Origin: JBEKCD01 sp050015055
GTDB taxonomy: Archaea > Thermoproteota > Bathyarchaeia > Bathyarchaeales > Bathycorpusculaceae
Length of the DNA: 64,000 bases
Direction of reading: 5' to 3'
Assembly (NCBI GenBank): GCA_050015055.1
Contig: JBEKCD010000003.1
Coordinates: 1 to 64,000, forward strand
A program made the translations under genes and the position numbers. The notes below the pieces were generated by a model. It worked only from the letters and a program-made list of their open reading frames with translations. It was not told the origin of the DNA and did no database searches. Of the stretch, positions 43,158 through 50,367 are shown in pieces; the stretch's first letter is position 1, and each line of letters starts with the position of its first letter.

Positions 43158-45026
43158 TTAATTCGACGTCTCCATTTCATCGATTAACTCATCTGTTACG
43201 TAGGGCAATCTGCGTTTCTTGTTTTCAACTGTTCTTTCGAAGTCGATGTCTTGCATATTCCTTATGAAGGTTATGACTTCCTTGAACTTGCCTGGCAGGT
43301 ATATCGTCTCTTTTCCAGGGCCTCGAAGCGTGAACCCTGTTCTTGCTTCCACGGAAAACGCAACCGCCGCGGCAAGAATTGGGGCTACAGTGACTAGGAT
43401 TAGGAACAAATTCAAGAGTGAGGGTTGTAAGAGTCCACTACTTGTCAGGGAATTAAGCAGTTCGTTAATCATTGCGATTAGAGGTTGTGGAAGAATTGCT
43501 GTTGCGAAGAGTCCGATGTAGAGCAAGAGAGAACCAATGGAGCCTTCTATGAGGGTTTTCCAGGGGTATCTTCTCGTGTGCTCGATTGAAGTGATGTTCG
43601 TGTAGGGGATTTCAATGACTCTTCTTGAGATGACGCCTCTCCTGATGAATAATCTTCGTCCCGTGGCTACGACTCCCCAGCTGCCAGAAGACCAGCTCTT
43701 CAACACGTTCTCCGGCTCGGCTATGGTCGCCCGAACTTCCTCAGGAATCGCATTTAAGCCTCTCTCTTTTATCAACTCATCCGTCAAAGCTTCGTCAAGC
43801 TGTTCAGTCAGTCTTGAAACAGTTAAATCCGCCGTTCTTTTCTTGGCGTTGACGGACATCTCTTTCCATAAAGTTTCGTTGTCACACAGTTTGGTGACGG
43901 CTGCTGCCGAACCTTCCACGTCGTCCGGTCCCTTAACATGGATGCCTTCCAAGCCATCGCGGATAAGCCATGCCTGTCCCTCAACTCCCGACGTGACCAC
44001 TGGAACCCCCGAATGCATGAATTCCAACTGGGACAACCCAAGAGCTTCTGATCGACTCAAGAGAATGTTAACACGAGAAGCTTCAATTAGGAGCATTTTC
44101 TGCCGTTGATTTATCTCTCCTAAATAGGTTACGTTTCGAAGGTTTTTCGCGGCCTCAATGACCTTATTGGCGTAGGGCGAATGGCCCTTTCCAGCAATTA
44201 TAAAGTGGATGTCCTCTCTATCTTTCAAGATTTCGGCCACGCGAAGCACTGCGAGGGGGTTCTTCCGTTCCTCAAGGCTGCCCAGGTAAGCCACTATCTT
44301 CTTGTCCTCGCCTATCTTGGACCCTTCCAGAAAGTTTTTGACGCTTTGAGTGTCGTTTGTGGAGTAGCCCTCGAATTCTTCATCGTCAACTCCTCCTGGG
44401 TACAGGAAGCACTTGTCGGGTTTTGCTCCCATTTTCACTTTGGCTTCCTTTTCCAATGGCGTGACAACTAGAATCAAGTTGGCGGTCGAAAATATCTGTG
44501 GGAGTGTAAGCCTGTTCCACGCGACTCTGAAGGATCTCTCAGTCAAAGAGTACCTCTTGGGAGTTGGTTCTTGGAAATGAGACATGTGACAGAACACGAG
44601 CGGATCTCGGTACCCGCCAATTCTCTTCATGTACCGCCGCCACTCAATGAATCTGGCAGTTTCCTCCGGACCATTCCACAACGTGCTATGCGTAATCAAA
44701 ACGTCCAAGTGAAAACTGTCCACGATCCTCTCCAAGACCGAGATGAAGTCTCTGAAGTTTATTCGGCGCGGAGGCCATCTTGCGATGTAACTGTCCACCC
44801 TTATCACGGGAATGCCGACCTCACAGTCCTGTTCCGTGTACCTGAATCCGCCGGGCTTGGCCAGACTCCCAGAAGAAACCATAACTCCGTCGTGATAGTT
44901 GCTAGTAATGAGATATGCCTCGTGACCTAGCTTGACGAATTCCCGCACCATTCGCTGCGCGACAAGCTCCTGCCCCTTGCTCGCGCTGGTCTGATACATT
45001 ATGACGCCGATTCGTTTCTTTAGCAT
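43158..45026 (-). CDS. GT4-type glycosyltransferase fused to membrane bPH2-like domain
   Basis: A 622-residue protein. Residues about 1-400 form a GT-B glycosyltransferase of family 4: SKGQELVAQRMVREF, LYPGGVDDEEFEG, VAYLGSLEERKNPLAVLR, FIIAGKGHSPYA, and SEALGLSQLEFMHSGVPVV with the E-x7-E donor signature. The C-terminal part (about 450-600) is a bPH2-like domain (WGVVATGRRLFIRRGVISRRVI) with two membrane helices inside it. It starts 7 bases after the HAD gene, so synthase and phosphatase probably form a pathway. Sugar and acceptor are unknown. Confidence 0.85.
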   Translation of the reverse strand: MLKKRIGVIMYQTSASKGQELVAQRMVREFVKLGHEAYLITSNYHDGVMVSSGSLAKPGGFRYTEQDCEVGIPVIRVDSYIARWPPRRINFRDFISVLERIVDSFHLDVLITHSTLWNGPEETARFIEWRRYMKRIGGYRDPLVFCHMSHFQEPTPKRYSLTERSFRVAWNRLTLPQIFSTANLILVVTPLEKEAKVKMGAKPDKCFLYPGGVDDEEFEGYSTNDTQSVKNFLEGSKIGEDKKIVAYLGSLEERKNPLAVLRVAEILKDREDIHFIIAGKGHSPYANKVIEAAKNLRNVTYLGEINQRQKMLLIEASRVNILLSRSEALGLSQLEFMHSGVPVVTSGVEGQAWLIRDGLEGIHVKGPDDVEGSAAAVTKLCDNETLWKEMSVNAKKRTADLTVSRLTEQLDEALTDELIKERGLNAIPEEVRATIAEPENVLKSWSSGSWGVVATGRRLFIRRGVISRRVIEIPYTNITSIEHTRRYPWKTLIEGSIGSLLLYIGLFATAILPQPLIAMINELLNSLTSSGLLQPSLLNLFLILVTVAPILAAAVAFSVEARTGFTLRGPGKETIYLPGKFKEVITFIRNMQDIDFERTVENKKRRLPYVTDELIDEMETSN

Positions 45027-45033
45027 TTCAACA

Positions 45034-45951
45034 TCACTTCCGGCCTAGACGAACGGGACAAATGGAGTTCGTTTTGATCATGGGAAAATCGCTGCTGAAT
45101 AGTAAGGCATGTGTGATGAGAGTTTGGAGGAAGTTCGGGACATCCTCGAACTTTACAAGGTAATCGCATTCGAGAGTCCTCAATCGAGTTTCGTGGTGAA
45201 TAACGCCGATGCTGATGTTGGAGCTCCTGAATGCTGAGTTGTCTATTTCCGAGTCCCCCAGATATATGATGCCCTCTTTCACTGCTAGTTCGCTCAGTAT
45301 ATTCTGCAGCGCCCTGCCTTTGTCTGGGGCGATTGGATATACGTCGCAGAACGGTTGGTTCTCGTACTTGAAGACTCTCAGACCTAACATTTCACCGTAG
45401 TCTGTGACGCGGTCGGCTTCTTTTCTTGCCTCCTCTGGATTTTTCGCTCGTCGCCAGTCTATGCAGAAAGCAACCGTACGTCCTTCAGAATCTTGTTTTT
45501 CCTCGATTTCGATTCCAACTGCCGTTAAATGTGAACCAGCGTAGTTGAGGGCTTGAGAGACAGCGGGTAGTCTAGATTCGAGAGATCCATTTTTCAAGAT
45601 TCTCTTGCCGATCTGTATTTCTAGTCCGCCTATCGCGGACCAAGCCCGGGCAAAAGGTGTTCTCGGTCTTATGAAGTGTAAATCCTTCGTGGTTATGATA
45701 GATACGGGTATTGATCTGCTAATTTGCTGGAGCATCATGCGTGTTTCAAGTGGAACATGGGATTCACTTCTTGCCACGTGAATCGGGCTTATCGTTCCAT
45801 CGTAATCGGTCACCAAACATTTTGTGCTCATCGTCTGAAGTGCAACCTCATGTTGTCCGCTCTTGCCTGAAGAATTCATGTTCAATCTCACTGATTTGGG
45901 CATATGCACCTTCCCTTGTCGTTTTTCGTCCTTCCGCGTTTCTCTCAGCAT
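45034..45951 (-). CDS. HAD-family sugar-phosphate phosphatase
   Basis: A 305-residue HAD hydrolase of the Cof/trehalose-phosphatase type. Motif I is DYDGTISP (about residue 49), motif II VSIITTKD, a small cap follows, and motif IV is GDSEIDNSAF. The first 40 residues are low in similarity and the conserved start may be ATG 45831. It precedes the GT4 gene with an 7-base gap, an arrangement known for trehalose, mannosylglycerate and glucosylglycerate synthesis. Confidence 0.82.
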   Translation of the reverse strand: MLRETRKDEKRQGKVHMPKSVRLNMNSSGKSGQHEVALQTMSTKCLVTDYDGTISPIHVARSESHVPLETRMMLQQISRSIPVSIITTKDLHFIRPRTPFARAWSAIGGLEIQIGKRILKNGSLESRLPAVSQALNYAGSHLTAVGIEIEEKQDSEGRTVAFCIDWRRAKNPEEARKEADRVTDYGEMLGLRVFKYENQPFCDVYPIAPDKGRALQNILSELAVKEGIIYLGDSEIDNSAFRSSNISIGVIHHETRLRTLECDYLVKFEDVPNFLQTLITHALLFSSDFPMIKTNSICPVRLGRK

Positions 45952-46203
45952 CAGGTTGAAACGTTTTGCCTATTAGTCTCCTTGTTTTGTTAGCCGGTCT
46001 GTGAATTTAAGAATTCTTGACAAGCGCACTAGACTAATTACTCAACTTTGCTAAGAACATAGACGCGCGCGAGGAGAACAAGAAAGGAGAGTAACATAGA
46101 TAACAGATTTAGAGTCGATTTTCACAGTAAACGACAAGTTTACAAGAATTATCTGGACACAGAGATACATATTGGAATCGGAGGTCAGGTTTCGCTGGAA
46201 AAG

Positions 46204-47061
46204 TTGACCAAGGTCGAGTTCACAAACCTGGACAAGATATTATATCCTCAGGCAAGAGTCACTAAGGCGCAGGTGATTCAACACTACATCAGAATGGCAC
46301 CCAGAATGCTGGGCATGATAAAGAACAGGCCGATAGTTTTGACGAGGTTTCCAAACGGCATTGACAAGCAGGGCTTTTACGAGAAGGATATGCCTTTGGG
46401 CACTCCCCATTGGGTGAAGACTTTCAGGAAATACTCTGAAACCGCTGAACGGGAAATAAACTATGTTGTGTGCAACGACTTGGACACGCTGGTTTGGCTT
46501 GCCAACCTCGCAGCTTTGGAGCTTCACATGACACTTTCCAAGATGGACGAATTTGAGAAGCCAGACCTCCTCGTTTTCGACGTTGACCCTGAGCCGCCAG
46601 CAAGTGTGGACGATGTAGTCGATGTGGCGTTAATGTTGAAGAGGAAGCTTGACGGCTTAAGCCTTAAATCTTACGTGAAGACCTCTGGAAAAAAAGGTTT
46701 GCACATTCTTGTTCCCATAATCCGCGAGTACACGTTCAATCAGACGAGAGAATACGTGCACCAAATCGGAAGGTATTTGGCCAGAGAATCTTCCGTAGTC
46801 GTTTCAGAGTTTTCCAAGCCAAAAAAACCCGGTACCGTTTACATTGATTATCTGCAGAATTCTCATGGAAGAACCATGGTGTGCCCCTACAGTCTTAGGG
46901 CCACTCCACGAGCAACGGTTTCTATGCCGGTGGACTGGAGAGACGTCAAGAAAGGGTTAAAGCCAGAGGAATTCACTTTATCAGCGGTTGCCAAGTCTGA
47001 GAGCAACCCATGGAAGGGAATGCTTGAAGACAAACAGAAACTTGAGAAGAGTGCGGGTTGA
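46204..47061 (+). CDS. LigD-type NHEJ polymerase/primase
   Basis: A 285-residue archaeo-eukaryotic primase-type polymerase that fills in ends during non-homologous end joining. Family features: FTNLDKILYP at the start, GFYEKDMPLGTP, WLANLAALELHMTLS, the metal-binding DVDPE (Asp126 and Asp128) and HILVPI. TTG 46204 fits the usual N terminus; the frame is open upstream to about 46084 without ATG or GTG, while GGAGGT at 46180 would suit a CTG at 46195. The stop overlaps the start of ku, so the genes are coupled. Confidence 0.93.
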   Translation: MTKVEFTNLDKILYPQARVTKAQVIQHYIRMAPRMLGMIKNRPIVLTRFPNGIDKQGFYEKDMPLGTPHWVKTFRKYSETAEREINYVVCNDLDTLVWLANLAALELHMTLSKMDEFEKPDLLVFDVDPEPPASVDDVVDVALMLKRKLDGLSLKSYVKTSGKKGLHILVPIIREYTFNQTREYVHQIGRYLARESSVVVSEFSKPKKPGTVYIDYLQNSHGRTMVCPYSLRATPRATVSMPVDWRDVKKGLKPEEFTLSAVAKSESNPWKGMLEDKQKLEKSAG

Positions 47062-47870
47062 TGGAAGAAGAACCAATGGAAGAAGCAAATGCACGAATTC
47101 CTAAGAGACCATTTTGGAGTGGGGCTGTGACAATAGGGCTGGTCAACGTGCCGGTTAAGCTTTACACGATGACGTTTGACAAGGCCTTTTCTTTCAGGTT
47201 TCTTCACAAACAGGATGGGCAGCCCCTGAAGTATCAGAAAGTGTGCGTTAAGGACAACGCAGTCGTTCCTTGGGAAGATACTGTGAGAGGTTATGAAGTG
47301 AGCAAGAACCGCTTCGTAGTTTTCCAGAAGGAGGAACTTGACGCCGCGAGACCGCAGTCGAGTCAGAAAATCCGCATCGACAAGTTTGTGGACTACCTCT
47401 CTATCGATCCGATATACTTTGAAAGATCCTATGTCCTCATGCCTGACAAGAGCAATGAAGCCTACAGCTTACTCTTGACGTCCCTGCAGAAAACGCAGAA
47501 GGCGGGAGCGGGGAGAATCACTCTGAGAACGAAGGAGTATCCTGTCTTGTTGCACGCTTACAAGGGAGCCTTGGTACTGACCACGCTTCGATACGCCTAC
47601 GAGATTTCAGATCCGAACAACTTCGAAGAACTGAACCGACTCATGGAACCGGAGAAGAAAGAGTTGGACCTTGCCGTGAAGATAATAAACGATCTTTCAG
47701 GCGAGTTCGACATAACGGAATACGAGGACACCTACGAGGAGAGGATTCGAAAACTGATTGCAAAGAAGCTCAAGGGTGAAACAATCGTCGCTGAAAAACC
47801 CGTGGAAGAGGAAGCCAAGGAGCTCATGGTTGCCCTGCAAGAGACGCTCAATCAGCTGAAGAAACAATGA
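47061..47870 (+). CDS. ku: Ku protein
   Basis: A 269-residue bacterial-type Ku that binds DNA ends as a homodimer and recruits the ligase. The sequence shows RPFWSGAVTIGLVNVPVKLY, FRFLHKQDGQPLKYQKV, KFVDYLSIDPIYFERSYVL (cited in part), and a C-terminal helix rich in Lys/Glu. The ATG overlaps the TGA of the polymerase gene (TTGATGG), and its stop overlaps the ligase start by 4 bases. Confidence 0.95.
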   Translation: MEEEPMEEANARIPKRPFWSGAVTIGLVNVPVKLYTMTFDKAFSFRFLHKQDGQPLKYQKVCVKDNAVVPWEDTVRGYEVSKNRFVVFQKEELDAARPQSSQKIRIDKFVDYLSIDPIYFERSYVLMPDKSNEAYSLLLTSLQKTQKAGAGRITLRTKEYPVLLHAYKGALVLTTLRYAYEISDPNNFEELNRLMEPEKKELDLAVKIINDLSGEFDITEYEDTYEERIRKLIAKKLKGETIVAEKPVEEEAKELMVALQETLNQLKKQ

Positions 47871-49270
47871 GACAGCAATACAAGCCAATGGTTGCACAGC
47901 ACGCTGAAAAGCCTTTCAATTCAGAAGACTGGATATTCGAGGTCAAATGGGATGGTATAAGGGCCATAAGCTACGTTGACGGCGGACTCAGCATTAGAAG
48001 TAGAAACAACAAGGAACTGAGATACAATTTTCCCGAACTTGAAGAGCTGAAGAAACTGACAGAAAACGCCGTGATTGACGGTGAAATAATCGTCATGAAA
48101 GCTGGCAAGGCCGACTTTCAGGCGCTTGCGGAAAGAAGCAAAACCGCTTCGATTGAAAACGTTAAGTATCTGTCGCAAGCTTCACCCGCAAACTACATAG
48201 TGTTCGACATGCTAGAGAAGGACGGGAACTCACTTGTTCAGCTTCCACTGATGGAGAGAAAGAGACTTTTGAAAGAGCACGTGCGCGAGGGAAGCTATGT
48301 TGTGCTGTCCGCATTTGTGGAAACAGAGGGGGAAGCGTACTACAAGGCTGCCTTGGCGAAGGGCATGGAAGGCATAATGGCCAAGAAAAAAGACGGCCAA
48401 TACGAGCCCGGAGCCAGAAGCGCAAACTGGTTAAAGATTAAACCCATCCTAACGTGCGACTGCGTAGTCTTCGGCCACACGGTCGGCGAGGGCGCGAGAA
48501 AGCCGACCTTTGGAGCACTGATTCTGGGACTGTTTGGCGAGACGGGACCAGTCTACGTGGGTAAAGTGGGAACAGGCTTCAACCGAGAAGACTTGGAGTC
48601 AATGCTGAAAATGTTTGAGCCTCTGCAAGTCAAGGACAAGACTCTCGAAGGGGTTGATGCCCTAGAAGAGATAGTTTGGTTAAAGCCTGAAGCCGTTTGC
48701 GAGGTGGCTTATCAAAACGTTACCAATGATGGCAGATTGCGCATGCCCCGATTTCTTGGACTTAGGAAGGATAAGCTTCCTTCTGAGTGCACGTTTGATC
48801 AGATAACCCAAGGCAAGCTCGGACCGTACGTTTCGAGGAGAGATTTCGGCGTGACGCCTGAACCATCGGGAACTGTCAGTTCTGAGAAGGAAGGGCGGGC
48901 ATTTGTCGTTCAGGAGCATCATGCGAGAAGGCTTCATTACGATTTCCGGTTGGAGAAGGACGGCGTGTTGAAAAGCTGGGCCATTCCGAAGGGGATACCG
49001 GAGCAGTCGGGCGAGAAAAGACTCGCCGTGGAGGTAGAGGATCACCCGTTGGAATACCAGAGTTTTGAGGGAACTATACCGAAAGGCCATTATGGCGCAG
49101 GCACCGTGAAGATATTTGACAGCGGGACATACGAAACGAAGGTTTGGAGTGAAAACATGGTGGAGGTCACTCTCCACGGCCAGAGACTACATGGCAGGTA
49201 TGTGTTGGCACGCTTCAAGAAGGCGGGGGAGAAACAGTGGCTGCTCTTGAAGGCAAAAGAGGTAGAATAG
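47867..49270 (+). CDS. ligD: ATP-dependent DNA ligase with C-terminal 3'-phosphoesterase domain
   Basis: A 467-residue NHEJ ligase. The nucleotidyltransferase domain has motif I KWDGIRA with Lys27 as the AMP acceptor, motif III-like NYIVFDMLEKDG, EGIMAKKKDG, and NWLKIKP (motif V). An OB domain follows to about residue 310. From about 345 the phosphoesterase domain begins (FVVQEHHARRLHYDFRLEKDG in part, then DHPLEYQSFEGTIPKGHYGAG), with the HxxH...D ligand set. The order ligase-PE with a separate polymerase gene is one of several known arrangements. Confidence 0.95.
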   Translation: MRQQYKPMVAQHAEKPFNSEDWIFEVKWDGIRAISYVDGGLSIRSRNNKELRYNFPELEELKKLTENAVIDGEIIVMKAGKADFQALAERSKTASIENVKYLSQASPANYIVFDMLEKDGNSLVQLPLMERKRLLKEHVREGSYVVLSAFVETEGEAYYKAALAKGMEGIMAKKKDGQYEPGARSANWLKIKPILTCDCVVFGHTVGEGARKPTFGALILGLFGETGPVYVGKVGTGFNREDLESMLKMFEPLQVKDKTLEGVDALEEIVWLKPEAVCEVAYQNVTNDGRLRMPRFLGLRKDKLPSECTFDQITQGKLGPYVSRRDFGVTPEPSGTVSSEKEGRAFVVQEHHARRLHYDFRLEKDGVLKSWAIPKGIPEQSGEKRLAVEVEDHPLEYQSFEGTIPKGHYGAGTVKIFDSGTYETKVWSENMVEVTLHGQRLHGRYVLARFKKAGEKQWLLLKAKEVE

Positions 49271-49998
49271 AAAAACTGCACATTGGCACTATGGGCTGGA
49301 GCTACGGGTTCTGGGTGAGCCACTTCTATCCTGAAGGGCTGAAGCCGCCAGCGTTTCTGGCCGAGTATGCAAAGCATTTTGACACGGTAGAATTGGACAA
49401 CACGTTCTACAGGATTCCGTCGACGAGCGCGACGAAGACTTGGAGAGAACAGACTCCTGAGGGATTCTTGTTCTCCGCCAAATTTCCCAGAGTCATAACT
49501 CACGTCAAAATGCTGCGAAACTGCGAAAGAGAGGTGGATATCTTCATTTCAAGAATGTCTCAGTTGCAGGACAAACTCGGACCGCTTCTGCTCCAGTTTC
49601 CCAGCTCATTCGGAGCTAAGCATTTTCCAGATTTACGGGAGTTTTTGTCAACGTTGCCCAAGGGTTATCGTTACGCTGTTGAAGTGAGAAACAAAGACTG
49701 GGCAGGAGAGAAATTGGACTCTCTTCTCAGAGAAAACGGTGTGGTCCAGGTTTCCGTTGGCCAGCCTGTTTTCGAGGCGACAGCTGGTTTTGTCTACATA
49801 AGATGGGAAGGAGATAGGAGCAAAGTGAGTGGGACTTTGGGCAAGGTGGAAGTTGACAGAACAGAGGATATTGGAAAGGTGGCGGCCGGGGTGAGGAATT
49901 TCCTGGATCAAAACTTGGAAGTTTTTGGGTATTTTAGTAAGTACTATTCAGGCTATCCTCCAAGCGATGCAGAGCAGCTTCTTAACTTGTTGCAATGA
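49237..49998 (+). CDS. DUF72-family TIM-barrel protein
   Basis: A 253-residue YecE-like protein. Features are IGTMGWSYGFWVSHFYPEG near the start, FDTVELDNTFYRIPS, FSAKFPRVITH, GPLLLQFPSSF and YAVEVRNKDW. The enzyme activity is unknown; the family has a TIM-barrel fold resembling xylose isomerase-like endonucleases. GTG 49237 lies within the ligase gene, an overlap of 34 bases, so it is the fourth member of the NHEJ operon by position. Confidence 0.9.
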   Translation: MAALEGKRGRIEKLHIGTMGWSYGFWVSHFYPEGLKPPAFLAEYAKHFDTVELDNTFYRIPSTSATKTWREQTPEGFLFSAKFPRVITHVKMLRNCEREVDIFISRMSQLQDKLGPLLLQFPSSFGAKHFPDLREFLSTLPKGYRYAVEVRNKDWAGEKLDSLLRENGVVQVSVGQPVFEATAGFVYIRWEGDRSKVSGTLGKVEVDRTEDIGKVAAGVRNFLDQNLEVFGYFSKYYSGYPPSDAEQLLNLLQ

Positions 49999-50054
49999 AG
50001 CACCGCTTCCTGAAACAGCGCATCTATTGACATCAACAAATTCGAACAGGTACT

Positions 50055-50243
50055 TTAGGGATTCTTAATGGTGACACCGGTGGGGAGATGCCCTGGGCCC
50101 GTTCCCACATCTAAAACTGTGCCGGATGCAACTCTGTCTAGAATCTCATTCGCAACTACGGCGTTGATATCCCTGAACAAAGAGATCCTTCCGGTAGCGA
50201 ATGCGTATAGACTCGCTCCAAATCCCGTAAACAAGTTGGGCAT
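50055..50243 (-). pseudogene. Truncated SAM methyltransferase (N-terminal stub)
   Basis: A 62-residue frame that begins like an intact class I methyltransferase (DINAVVANEILDRVASG, then VLDVGTGPGHLP, which is motif I) and then ends after TGVTIKNP. All later motifs are gone, and no frame downstream continues them. The gene is cut off within the SAM-binding site, next to the end of the NHEJ operon. Confidence 0.7.
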
Positions 50244-50367
50244 GAGCTATCACCGTCAACCTTTCCTTTTGTTTCATAAATGTCTGCTTGTATACGCTTG
50301 CGGTTCAAAACGCGGACCTGGAGCAAGCCCGGGCCGATGTGATTACAGTTTGATGATATTTCAGTCT

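Noticed and set aside
50295..50330. GCGGTTCAAAACGCGG, another T-arm-like sequence
   Set aside because: Stem bases do not pair in the required register, and no tRNA cloverleaf fits.
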